A stretch of DNA of 64,000 nt from Segatella copri (GTDB taxonomy: Bacteria; Bacteroidota; Bacteroidia; Bacteroidales; Bacteroidaceae). Both the position numbers and the translations under genes were made by a program. Positions 53,172 to 61,470 of this stretch are shown piece after piece (the stretch's first letter is position 1; each line of letters opens with the position of its first letter). The notes below the pieces were generated by a model that made no database searches, was not told the origin of the DNA, and saw only the letters and a list, made by a program, of their open reading frames with translations. The DNA lies in assembly GCF_019249655.2 (NCBI RefSeq), contig NZ_CP137557.1:4196684-4260683 (forward strand), written 5' to 3'.

Positions 53172-54137
53172 ATGAAGAAATTAACATTAATATTAGCAGC
53201 AATGGTATTAACAGCAAGTCAGGCTTTTGGCCAGTGTGGTAAGTGTGGATATGAGGTGAAGGCTGAGAATGCCTACACCAACTATAACGTTCGTTATGCT
53301 AGCAACCCAATGGATGCCAAGCATTACACAACAGATCGCCTCCGCAGCGAGTTCGCTATCGAGAAGGTGTTCGCTCCTGGTGAGGTAAACTGGACCTACA
53401 CCATGTTCGACCGTTTCCTCATCGGTGGTGCAGAGCCAACAACCGCTCCTTTGAAGCTGACTTCTATTGCACCTCTCTATACAGACAAGCCAAACGATCA
53501 GAAGAACCTGCTTGACAACCGTGAGTTGGGTATCATCAACATCGGTGGCGAGGGTACTGTTAACGTGGATGGCAAGAAATATACCCTTGGTTTCCAGGAG
53601 GCCCTCTATGTAGGTCGTGGTGCCAAGAACATCGAGGTAAGCAGCAAGGATGCAGCCAAGCCAGCTAAGTTCTATATGAACAGTGCCTGCGCTCATCAGA
53701 CTTATCCTACCAAGAAGGTGACTCTGAAGGATGCCAACAACATCAAGGCTGGTAGCCTGAAGGAGAGCAACGACCGCGTGATTCATCAGTTGATTATCGA
53801 TGGTGTGGCTGGTGTTCGCACCTGCCAGTTGCAGATGGGTGTCACCGAGTTGAAGGAGGGTTCTGTATGGAACACCATGCCAGCTCATACTCACCTCCGC
53901 CGCATGGAGACATACCTTTATTACAATGTACCAGAGGGTCAGAAGATTCTTCACGTAATGGGTGAGCCACAGGAGACCCGTCCTATCTGGCTGAACAACG
54001 AGCAGGCCGTGATTGCTCCAGAGTGGTCAATCCACTGCGCTGCCGGCACCAGCAACTATACCTTTATCTGGGGTATGGCAGGTGAAAACCTTATCTATAA
54101 CGATATGCAGGTAGTGAAGATTCCTACATTAGAATAA
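53172..54137 (+). CDS. kduI: Exported 5-keto-4-deoxyuronate isomerase (KduI)
   Basis: Isomerises 5-keto-4-deoxyuronate, the product of pectate or uronate lyase degradation, to 2,5-diketo-3-deoxygluconate. It has 321 residues, about 40 more than E. coli KduI. The extra is an N-terminal signal peptide, [20 protein letters not shown], followed by [10 protein letters not shown] with two cysteines. The zinc ligands are all present: His239, His241, Glu246 and His288, with the same spacing as in E. coli KduI (first to last ligand 49 residues). KduI is normally cytoplasmic, so an exported copy is unusual. Cysteine 22 is not in a good lipobox, so it is more likely periplasmic than lipidated. Confidence 0.9.
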   Translation: MKKLTLILAAMVLTASQAFGQCGKCGYEVKAENAYTNYNVRYASNPMDAKHYTTDRLRSEFAIEKVFAPGEVNWTYTMFDRFLIGGAEPTTAPLKLTSIAPLYTDKPNDQKNLLDNRELGIINIGGEGTVNVDGKKYTLGFQEALYVGRGAKNIEVSSKDAAKPAKFYMNSACAHQTYPTKKVTLKDANNIKAGSLKESNDRVIHQLIIDGVAGVRTCQLQMGVTELKEGSVWNTMPAHTHLRRMETYLYYNVPEGQKILHVMGEPQETRPIWLNNEQAVIAPEWSIHCAAGTSNYTFIWGMAGENLIYNDMQVVKIPTLE

Positions 54138-54160
54138 CAAAACGCTTAAAAACTTAGCAA

Positions 54161-55624
54161 ATGAGCTCTATTTCAACTAGTAAAATGTCCAACTTCCGTT
54201 GGGTGATTTGTGCGTTGCTCTTCATTGCGACCACAGTGAATTATATGGACCGTCAGGTTCTGTCGTTAACATGGAAAGACTTCATCGCTCCTGAATTCCA
54301 CTGGACTGATGACGACTACGGTACGATTACCGGTCTTTTCTCCATCTTCTATGCCATCGCCAACCTCTTTGCAGGTAAGTTTGTGGATTGGATGGGAACC
54401 AAGAAGGGTTATCTCATTGCCATCTTCGTATGGTCAACAGGTGCCGTGATGCATGCAGGTTGCGGTTGGGTAGCTATGCAGATGGAGGGTTATGACTCTA
54501 TCGAGGCACTCCGCATGGTACAGGCTGGTAGCGATGCAGCTGTTGCTATCGCCACTATCAGTGTATGGTTGTTCCTCTCTTGCCGCTTGATTCTTGCAGT
54601 GGGTGAGGCTGGTAACTTCCCTGCAGCCATCAAGGTAACAGCGGAGTATTTCCCAAAGAAAGACCGTGCGTTCTCTACTGCCATCTTCAACAGTGGTGCC
54701 TCTGTAGGTGCCTTGGCTGCTCCTGCAACCATTCCATTGTTGGCTCGCTGCATGGGCTGGGAGTGGGCTTTCATCATCATCGGTGTGCTCGGTTATATAT
54801 GGATGGGTCTCTGGATGTGGCTTTATGAGAAGCCATCTGAGAGCAAGCATGTAAACAAGGTTGAGCTTACTTACATTGAGCAGGATGAAGACCTTGACAA
54901 GGTTGAGGCTGAGAATCAGAACGCAGAGGCAACTGAGGAGAAGACCATCGGCTTCCTGAAGTGCTTCAGCTATCGCCAGACCTGGTCGTTCATCGTGGGT
55001 AAGTTGATGACTGATGGCGTATGGTGGTTCTTCCTTTTCTGGGCTCCAGCTTACTTCTCAGATCAGTATGGTTACTCTTCAGATTCTGGTATGGGTATTG
55101 CCCTCATCTTCACTCTTTATGCGATTGTTACCGTATTGAGTATTGGTGGTGGTTACTTGCCAACTTACTTTGTAGATAAGAAGGGTATGAATCCATATAT
55201 CGGTAGAATGCGTGCGATGTTGATTTTCGCTTGTTTCCCATTACTCGGTTTGATTGCTCAGCCTATGGGTGAGTACAGTGCATGGTGGCCAGCTATCATC
55301 ATCGGTTTGCTTGGTGCAGGTCATCAGGCATGGTCAGCCAACCTTTATTCTACTATTGGTGATATGTTCCCTAAGTCAACTGTTGCAACCATTACCGGTA
55401 TTGGTGCGATGGCAGGTGGTATCGGTTCATTCTTGATTAACAAGGGTTCCGGTATGCTCTTCACCTATGCAGAGGGTCAGGGTTCTGCCTTCAGTTTCAT
55501 GGGCTTCGATGGCAAGCCAGGTGCTTATATGATTGTATTCTGCATCTGTAGTGTGGCTTATCTGGTAGGCTGGTGCATCATGAAGGCTTTGGTACCAAAG
55601 TACAAGCCTATTGTTGTGGAGTAG
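54161..55624 (+). CDS. exuT: MFS hexuronate-type transporter (ACS family)
   Basis: Twelve-helix major facilitator transporter of 487 residues resembling ExuT, which carries galacturonate and glucuronate with protons. TVNYMDRQVLSLTWKDF in helix 1, GKFVDWMGTKKGYLIA in loop 2-3 and LAVGEAGNFPAAIKVTAEYF in helix 4 are ACS-family signatures. A charged central loop (about 230-265) lies between helices 6 and 7. It lies 23 nt after kduI, at the end of the operon, which supports a role in uronate or ketodeoxyuronate import. The exact substrate is not decided by sequence. Confidence 0.88.
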   Translation: MSSISTSKMSNFRWVICALLFIATTVNYMDRQVLSLTWKDFIAPEFHWTDDDYGTITGLFSIFYAIANLFAGKFVDWMGTKKGYLIAIFVWSTGAVMHAGCGWVAMQMEGYDSIEALRMVQAGSDAAVAIATISVWLFLSCRLILAVGEAGNFPAAIKVTAEYFPKKDRAFSTAIFNSGASVGALAAPATIPLLARCMGWEWAFIIIGVLGYIWMGLWMWLYEKPSESKHVNKVELTYIEQDEDLDKVEAENQNAEATEEKTIGFLKCFSYRQTWSFIVGKLMTDGVWWFFLFWAPAYFSDQYGYSSDSGMGIALIFTLYAIVTVLSIGGGYLPTYFVDKKGMNPYIGRMRAMLIFACFPLLGLIAQPMGEYSAWWPAIIIGLLGAGHQAWSANLYSTIGDMFPKSTVATITGIGAMAGGIGSFLINKGSGMLFTYAEGQGSAFSFMGFDGKPGAYMIVFCICSVAYLVGWCIMKALVPKYKPIVVE

Positions 55625-55630
55625 GGGAAA

Positions 55631-55660
55631 GTTAATAGTTTATAGTTAACAGTTTATAGT
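55631..55660. repeat. AT-rich intergenic repeat after exuT
   Basis: GTTAATAGTTTATAGTTAAC followed by AGTTTATAGT; same family as the repeats at 27534 and 16329. It starts a few bases after the exuT stop. Confidence 0.6.
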
Positions 55661-55706
55661 TGACAGTCTGTTTTATCGTTGACTGTTGATTCGTATATCA
55701 AATATA

Positions 55707-55747
55707 AAAGCGCATCGGACTTATAAAAGTTGCCGATGCGCTTTTTC
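55707..55747 (+). terminator. Terminator of the uronate operon
   Basis: AAAGCGCATCGG (55707-55718) pairs with CCGATGCGCTTT (from 55733) and a T-run follows. The stem core GCGCATC also occurs in the palindrome at 59380. Confidence 0.85.
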
Positions 55748-55835
55748 TTATTAATCTGATACCCTTTTCCTGCCCTTAAAATCTACAAGAATAAATAAAT
55801 TAGTTTAAAATATAGCGTGGTTTCTGTTTTTTTTG

Positions 55836-55843
55836 TAACTTTG
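55836..55843 (+). promoter_or_regulatory. Putative -7 element of the GH2 gene
   Basis: TAACTTTG matches TAnnTTTG, 39 nt before the ATG at 55883. Confidence 0.57.
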
Positions 55844-55882
55844 CACAAAAACTTAGTAAGATCAATTATTCAATAAACAAAA

Positions 55883-58800
55883 ATGAAGAAACAAGCAGTT
55901 ATGTTTTTAGCTTTACTCAGCCAAAGTCTAGGCTTGACGTATGCTGATAATCTGACCGAGACTAGGGGCATCGGACAATATCCGGGACGCCCATCGCAGT
56001 TTACGGCTCCTAAGATGGTGAAGGATCAAACCTATAGGAACATCGCCTTGAACCGAATGGTATATACTTCATCGAATGCTGATTTCAATCTTACGGGACA
56101 TCTCGTAACCGATGGAATCATCACCAGTAAGGCTCCTTCGTTCTTGAGTGTGAAAACCAATGAGGGAGAGCTGTCTAACCGTGACAAGGAGAAGATGATT
56201 GACGGCAATACGGTGACAAGCCAATATATTAAAGGTGAAGATGCTTTCGTGGAGTTCAACTGGGATGCCATGAAGGTGAACCTCAAGAATCTGAAGTTCA
56301 CCGGTGAGCTGGCTTACTACAAGGAAAAGGCTTCCGAAGGTTTTGTGATTCGCGTTTTGGGTTCGCACAATGGTACCAAATGGGAGGTGCTCGGCGAGGA
56401 GAAAGGCACCGGACTTCCTGGTGAAGCTACCAAGCAGCAAGTGAGCTCCGACCCTAACAAGTTCCAGGACGTGGTGCGCCTGCCACTCAGAAAACTGAAT
56501 GTTGCCATTCCTTTGAAGAAGCAGGGCAACTATGAGCATGTTCGCATCGAAATGAAGATGAAGGGTGCGGCTTGGTGGCGTATCAAACTCATCGATAACA
56601 CCACTTCATGGCGTCCATCCATGCACTTCTCAAGTGTATGGAAATCTGATTTAACCGATAAGTTGAGTTCCAAGGCACAGTGGCTCTATGTAGATTTGGG
56701 TACAGAGGCCGACTTCGACCAGGTGAATCTCTTCTGGGTAAACAAGGCTCGCCACGGAAAGATTCAGGTTTCTAATGATGCCAAGAATTGGAGCGATATT
56801 GCTACCCTGGGACAGCAGAAGCAGAAGGGACTGGTAGAGAAGGTGGCTTGCAAGGGCCATGGCAGATATGTGAGATTGCAGTTGATTGAACCGGATGCTT
56901 CCGGCAGATTCGCCTTGTCTGAAATGCAGGTGATGGGTAAGGGCGGTTTGCATGCCGAGGCAGCCAATACGCTGGCTTCCAAGAATGGCAAGCAGATGCT
57001 CAACCAGTGGCAGCTGCGCCGCGAGGGAAGCAATGCCTGGATTCAGGCTACCGTGCCGGGTACCGTGCTTACCAGCTACATGAATATCGGGGCGGTGCCT
57101 GATAACCGCTACGATGACAATATGCGACAGATTTCGGAGTCGTTCTTCAATTCTGATTTCTGGTATCGTACCACCATCAACCATCAGCCTTCTGCCAACA
57201 GGAACCAGCATACCTATCTCAACTTTGATGGTATCAACTGGAAGGCGGATGTATTGCTGAATGGTCAGAAGATTGGACGTATAGATGGTGCATTTATCCG
57301 CTCACGCATCGACGTGACGAATAAGTTGAAGCCAGGTGCCAACAAGTTGGAGGTGCATGTTATCAAGAATGCCCACTTCGGCGTAGTGAAGCAGAAGAAT
57401 CTTCAGAACACCGATTTGAATGGTGGTGAGTTGGGTGCTGATAACCCTACCTTCCATGCTTCTATCGGATGGGACTGGATTACCAATACCCCAGGTCGTG
57501 AAATCGGTATCTGGAATGATGTGTATCTTACTCATGATAATGGCGTAAGTGTTTCAGACCCAGTGGTTACATCCACCCTGAACTTGCCTGATACCCTGGC
57601 AACGATGACACCATCTGTGTTCCTGCAGAATGCGGACGCTGTGGCAAAGACCGTGAAACTGACGGGTTATATCGGAAAAATCAAGTTTGAAAAGGAAGTA
57701 AGTCTGCAGCCAAACGAGAAGTGTGAGGTGGCTTTTGCGCCTGCTGATTATCCGCAGCTCAAGAACCAGCGCATGAATCTCTGGTGGCCTAACGGCTATG
57801 GTTCACCTTATTTATATGATGCCGGATTCAAGGTATCTGACAAGGCATCCGGCGAGATGCTTTCTGAGCTGACCTATAAGGCAGGTATCCGCCAGATGAG
57901 CTATACCGACCTGGAGACCCAGACCAAAATTTACATCAACGGCAAGCGATTGAATCCGCTGGGCGGTAACTGGGGGTTCTCGGAGACCAACCTCAACTAT
58001 CGTGGACGTGAATATGATGCAGCCGTGCGTTACCATAAGGAGATGAACTACAATATGATTCGCGACTGGGTAGGACAGATTGGCGATGAGGAACTTTACG
58101 AGGCATGCGATAAGCATGGTATCATGATATGGCAGGACTTCTGGCTGGCGAACCCATGGGATGGACCAGACCCTGATGACGACAAGATGTTCCTTGAGAA
58201 CTCTGCCGATTACATCTCCCGCATCCGCAGTCATGCATGTATCGGCATCTATTGCGGCAGAAACGAGGGCTTTCCTCCTGCATCCATTGATAAGGTGCTG
58301 AGAGAGCAGGTGAAGGCGATTCATCCACAGTTGGGCTATATTCCTAGCTCAGCCGACCTGGGTGTGAGCGGTCATGGTCCTTACCAGATGAAATCACCAT
58401 CTTTCTACTTCGCTAACCAGAGCCATAAGTTGCATTCGGAGCGTGGTATGCCTAATGTTCCTACCTTCGAATCGCTGAGCAGAATGATGGAACCGGAGCA
58501 TCTGTGGCCACAAAGTGATGCCTGGGGACAGCATGATTATACATTGAAGGGTGCCCAGGGAGGTGAATCTTTCAACAACATCATGGAAAAGCGATATGGC
58601 AAGCCTCAGAGTGCAGAGCAGTTTACCAAGTGGGCACAGTGGCTGAACTATGATGGCTATCGTGCGATGTACGAGTCTTCTCAGCAAGACCGTCTCGGTT
58701 TGCTCATCTGGATGAGTCATGCCTGCTGGCCAAGCATGGTTTGGTGTACCTATGATTATTATTTCGAGCCAACCGCTGCTTACTTTGGTGTGAAGAAGGC

Positions 58801-59386
58801 TTGCGAGCCATTGCATATCCAGTATAATCCAGTGAAGAAGGTTGCCGAGGTGGTTAACTTTGCCGGTGGCGCCAAGAACGGTCTGGTGGCTAAGGCTCAG
58901 ATTTTCGATATGTACGGAAAGCTGATTAAGGAGGATAGCCAGGAAGTGAATGTGGGTGAAGACCAGACTCTTGATGCGGTAAGCGTAAGCGAGCCGGATG
59001 AGGCTGTTTATTACATCAAGTTGACGCTTCAGCAGAACAACCAGGTGGTATCTGACAACTTTTACGTGATGGGTAAGGAGGAGGATAATCTCCAGGCACT
59101 TTCTAAACTGCCAAAGGCAACGGTTGCCATCAGTGGCAAGCGCTTTGTTCAGCAGGGTGAAGAGTGGATTGGCGAGGTTGAAATCCGCAACACGGGCAAT
59201 GTGCCAGCTCTCTTGATCCGTTTGAACCTGAAGGGTGGTGATGGCGAGCAGATTCTGCCTGTTATCTACAGCGACAACTACTTCAGTCTGATGCCGAATG
59301 AGTGTAAGAAGATCAAGGTTTCTTATCGCAATGAGGATGGCAGAGGTCAGGCTCCATACGTGGAGGTTACCGGTTTTAACAAGTAA
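55883..59386 (+). CDS. Secreted glycoside hydrolase family 2 protein with F5/8-type domains
   Basis: A 1167-residue exported enzyme. The signal peptide MKKQAVMFLALLSQSLGLTYA is followed by two F5/8 type C-like (CBM32) domains at about 45-225 and 255-360 (NRDKEKMIDGNTVTSQY; VDLGTEADFDQVNLFW). The GH2 sugar-binding domain is at about 375-560, an Ig-like domain at about 570-675 and the TIM barrel at about 685-960. The likely acid/base is Glu795 in YCGRNEG; Glu853 in HSERGMP is a candidate nucleophile. The closest known class appears to be the exo-beta-glucosaminidase/mannosidase-like GH2 branch, but neighbours point to uronate-containing glycans. The stop codon lies inside a 52-nt palindrome. 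Confidence 0.87.
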   Translation: MKKQAVMFLALLSQSLGLTYADNLTETRGIGQYPGRPSQFTAPKMVKDQTYRNIALNRMVYTSSNADFNLTGHLVTDGIITSKAPSFLSVKTNEGELSNRDKEKMIDGNTVTSQYIKGEDAFVEFNWDAMKVNLKNLKFTGELAYYKEKASEGFVIRVLGSHNGTKWEVLGEEKGTGLPGEATKQQVSSDPNKFQDVVRLPLRKLNVAIPLKKQGNYEHVRIEMKMKGAAWWRIKLIDNTTSWRPSMHFSSVWKSDLTDKLSSKAQWLYVDLGTEADFDQVNLFWVNKARHGKIQVSNDAKNWSDIATLGQQKQKGLVEKVACKGHGRYVRLQLIEPDASGRFALSEMQVMGKGGLHAEAANTLASKNGKQMLNQWQLRREGSNAWIQATVPGTVLTSYMNIGAVPDNRYDDNMRQISESFFNSDFWYRTTINHQPSANRNQHTYLNFDGINWKADVLLNGQKIGRIDGAFIRSRIDVTNKLKPGANKLEVHVIKNAHFGVVKQKNLQNTDLNGGELGADNPTFHASIGWDWITNTPGREIGIWNDVYLTHDNGVSVSDPVVTSTLNLPDTLATMTPSVFLQNADAVAKTVKLTGYIGKIKFEKEVSLQPNEKCEVAFAPADYPQLKNQRMNLWWPNGYGSPYLYDAGFKVSDKASGEMLSELTYKAGIRQMSYTDLETQTKIYINGKRLNPLGGNWGFSETNLNYRGREYDAAVRYHKEMNYNMIRDWVGQIGDEELYEACDKHGIMIWQDFWLANPWDGPDPDDDKMFLENSADYISRIRSHACIGIYCGRNEGFPPASIDKVLREQVKAIHPQLGYIPSSADLGVSGHGPYQMKSPSFYFANQSHKLHSERGMPNVPTFESLSRMMEPEHLWPQSDAWGQHDYTLKGAQGGESFNNIMEKRYGKPQSAEQFTKWAQWLNYDGYRAMYESSQQDRLGLLIWMSHACWPSMVWCTYDYYFEPTAAYFGVKKACEPLHIQYNPVKKVAEVVNFAGGAKNGLVAKAQIFDMYGKLIKEDSQEVNVGEDQTLDAVSVSEPDEAVYYIKLTLQQNNQVVSDNFYVMGKEEDNLQALSKLPKATVAISGKRFVQQGEEWIGEVEIRNTGNVPALLIRLNLKGGDGEQILPVIYSDNYFSLMPNECKKIKVSYRNEDGRGQAPYVEVTGFNK

Positions 59387-59431
59387 ACAAAAAAGCGCAT
59401 CAGAATTCTGATGCGCTTTTTTGTTTACTTG
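59380..59431. terminator. Perfect 52-nt palindromic bidirectional terminator holding both stop codons
   Basis: The left half 59380-59405 is exactly complementary in reverse to 59406-59431. It contains the TAA of the GH2 gene (59384-59386) and the TAA of the convergent nitroreductase gene (59425-59427). A6 and T6 runs flank the GC-rich stem GCGCATCAG, so it should terminate both transcripts. Confidence 0.85.
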
Positions 59432-60165
59432 AGGAATCCCTGCTGCTTGAGGGCATCGAGAAATCCGATGCTCATGGCCTCGCAATCCTTTTTGGTATAT
59501 CGGATGTCGGTGAAAACCTGGGCGAGGGTTTCTACGTTGTTGATGCGTACAAACTCCTTATTCTCTTCCAGTGCTTCCTTCTCGGCGTAGAAATCATCAA
59601 TCTTTTCTGGGGTGTAATCCTCGAAATGTTCGTTGTGGATGATGCTGCGCAATGGCAGGCGATCGCTCTGGGCTGGATGCTCGGCAGGCCATCCGATGGT
59701 GAGGGTGGCAACGGGCATCACGAGTTTCGGCAGTTTCAGAGTGTCGATGATCATCTTTGGCATATACACCGTAGTGCCCAGGAAGCAGGTACCCAAACCA
59801 GACTCTTCTGCCAGGTTGGTGAATGTCTGCGTGAAGAGCAGGGCATCGGTAGCCGCATTCATGAACGAGAGGATGTTGTCGTATCCCGGAGTACCCTTGC
59901 GGTTTTCCGCCCAGAGGGTGGTGCGTCGATAGTCGGCGCAGATGGTGAGCACCACAGGAGCGCCTGTTACCATCGGCTGGTTGAAGTGGGCAGGAGCCAG
60001 GGCTTTCTTGCCTTCTTCGCTTCGGGTTACCACCACGCTGTAGAGTTGCAGGTTGCCCATGGTAGGGGTGCGCATCGCCTCTTCGAGCAACTGGTTCAAA
60101 AGTTCATCTGTAACCTCTTTGTCGGCATATTTGCGGATAGAGGTTCTGTTCTTAGTTGATTCCAT
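59425..60165 (-). CDS. NfsA-like nitroreductase (FMN-dependent)
   Basis: Flavin oxidoreductase of 246 residues in the nitroreductase superfamily, closest to the NfsA/FRP branch. RTSIRKYADKEV near the N-terminus binds FMN phosphate; TPTMGNLQLYSVVVTR and GLGTCFLGTTVYMP are typical; the C-terminal helix with NNVETLAQVFTDIRYTKKDCE matches the NfsA type. It probably reduces quinones or nitro-aromatics with NADPH and is cytoplasmic. It is a single gene with promoter element at 60187, convergent with the GH2 gene across the palindrome. Confidence 0.9.
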   Translation of the reverse strand: MESTKNRTSIRKYADKEVTDELLNQLLEEAMRTPTMGNLQLYSVVVTRSEEGKKALAPAHFNQPMVTGAPVVLTICADYRRTTLWAENRKGTPGYDNILSFMNAATDALLFTQTFTNLAEESGLGTCFLGTTVYMPKMIIDTLKLPKLVMPVATLTIGWPAEHPAQSDRLPLRSIIHNEHFEDYTPEKIDDFYAEKEALEENKEFVRINNVETLAQVFTDIRYTKKDCEAMSIGFLDALKQQGFLK

Positions 60166-60186
60166 ATCTTTTTTCCTTTTTTAATG

Positions 60187-60194
60187 CAAAGATA
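60187..60194 (-). promoter_or_regulatory. Putative -7 element of the nitroreductase gene
   Basis: Minus-strand TATCTTTG, 22 nt upstream of the ATG. Confidence 0.58.
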
Positions 60195-60311
60195 CTGAAA
60201 GTTTTCCGAAAACGGCCGTCTTCTATAGTAATTTTTGGTTAATTATCGTTCAATCAGCGAATTTTTGATGAAATATCTGCCCAAACGTTTCATATTTTAG
60301 AAATATTGTTT

Positions 60312-60319
60312 TAATTTTG
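60312..60319 (+). promoter_or_regulatory. Putative -7 element before the reductase C-terminal-like gene
   Basis: TAATTTTG, 24 nt before the ATG at 60343; drives the following gene and probably folB. Confidence 0.57.
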
Positions 60320-60342
60320 CAGCTAATTATTAAACGTTTGAT

Positions 60343-61059
60343 ATGAAATATACTGAAGATATGAGCTTCGAAGAAGCATGCCAGGCTTTTCTGGCGGAGA
60401 TGAAAGCCGGTTTGGCTACTCTTCACGAGCATTTTGATGGAGAAACCACCGATTGGAAAAAGCTCCATCTACCTTTGGCAAAATTGATCTCTGATGAGAC
60501 GCATGGCACCCTCTGCGACCCGGAGGTGGTGGAAGTGCGCCCTAAGGAACTGGAATGCGATGTGGTGAGATACCAGAACAATAAAGAAAAATGGGTTGCC
60601 CTGGTGGGATTGCTCAACGGGCATCCATACGAGATATTTACCGGTTTGCAGGATGAAGACGAAGGCATCATGCTTCCGAAATCCGTGACCAAGGGAAAGA
60701 TTATCAAGACTGTGACCGGAGAGGGACAGAAACGATATGACTTCCAGTTTGTCAACAAGCGTGGCTATAAGATTACCGTAGAGGGATTGAGCGAAAAGTT
60801 CAATCCGGAGTATTGGAACTATGCCAAACTGATTTCCGGCGTACTGCGCTATCGCATGCCTGTCGCCAACGTCATCAAACTGGTTGATCAGCTTCAGCTT
60901 ACCTCTGAAACCCTCAACACCTGGCGTGTGGGAGTGGAGAGATCTCTGAAGAAGTATCTCAACGATGATATCCAGGAAGACAAGTGCAATCAGGAAGATA
61001 AGTGTAATCTTGAGGAAAAGAACCCTTCTGAATCTGTGAGCGATGGTGAAGAGCAGTAA
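60343..61059 (+). CDS. Stand-alone protein resembling the C-terminal region of class II ribonucleotide reductase
   Basis: A 238-residue soluble protein. Residues about 65-205 (VVEVRPKELECDVVRYQNN, EKWVALVGLLNGHPYEIFTG, FNPEYWNYAKLISGVLRYRM, LNTWRVGVERSLKKYL) closely resemble the C-terminal part of the long B12-dependent ribonucleoside-diphosphate reductase of Bacteroidota, as I recall that family. The first 60 residues and the acidic tail with EDKCNQEDKCNLEEKN (two close copies of EDKCN) are not part of that match. There is no barrel or radical-site motif, so it cannot be a reductase alone; it may be a regulatory partner or a diverged domain. It overlaps folB by 17 nt. Confidence 0.65.
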   Translation: MKYTEDMSFEEACQAFLAEMKAGLATLHEHFDGETTDWKKLHLPLAKLISDETHGTLCDPEVVEVRPKELECDVVRYQNNKEKWVALVGLLNGHPYEIFTGLQDEDEGIMLPKSVTKGKIIKTVTGEGQKRYDFQFVNKRGYKITVEGLSEKFNPEYWNYAKLISGVLRYRMPVANVIKLVDQLQLTSETLNTWRVGVERSLKKYLNDDIQEDKCNQEDKCNLEEKNPSESVSDGEEQ

Positions 61060-61417
61060 GATTTATCTCAGGAATGTTCGCTTCCATGCCTATCATGGAG
61101 TGTTGGAGCAAGAGAATACGGTGGGCAACGATTATCTCGTCAACCTGTCGCTGGAATACGATTTCTCCCGTGCCATGCAGACCGATGAACTCAGCGGCAC
61201 CATCAATTATGCCGAGGTATATGAACTGCTGAAAAGAGAAATGGCGAAGCCTAGCAAGCTCCTTGAGCATGTGGCTGGCAGAATCGGCGATTCGCTCTTT
61301 GCCGCCTATCCTTCCATCAAGGAAATACAATTGTCTGTTACCAAGATAAATCCGCCGATGGGTGCTGATAGTGACGGTGCAGGAGTGGAAGTTGTATTAA
61401 CAAATAATAAAACTTAA
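61043..61417 (+). CDS. folB: Dihydroneopterin aldolase
   Basis: Converts dihydroneopterin to 6-hydroxymethyldihydropterin and glycolaldehyde in folate synthesis. It has 124 residues, normal for the octameric FolB. IYLRNVRFHAYHGVLEQEN holds the conserved Tyr/His region with the substrate-binding Glu, and SGTINYAEVYELLK, LLEHVAGRIG and LSVTKINPPMG follow. Its ATG lies 17 nt inside the end of the upstream gene, indicating translational coupling. Together with folE and folK, three of the pathway's enzymes are in this window. Confidence 0.95.
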   Translation: MVKSSKIYLRNVRFHAYHGVLEQENTVGNDYLVNLSLEYDFSRAMQTDELSGTINYAEVYELLKREMAKPSKLLEHVAGRIGDSLFAAYPSIKEIQLSVTKINPPMGADSDGAGVEVVLTNNKT

Positions 61418-61449
61418 CTGTAGATTTAGGTTTTCTGATAATAAAGTAG

Positions 61450-61457
61450 TAATTTTG
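61450..61457 (+). promoter_or_regulatory. Putative -7 element of the amidase gene
   Basis: TAATTTTG, 14 nt before the ATG at 61471, giving a very short leader. Confidence 0.55.
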
Positions 61458-61470
61458 CAAAATCATCTGA

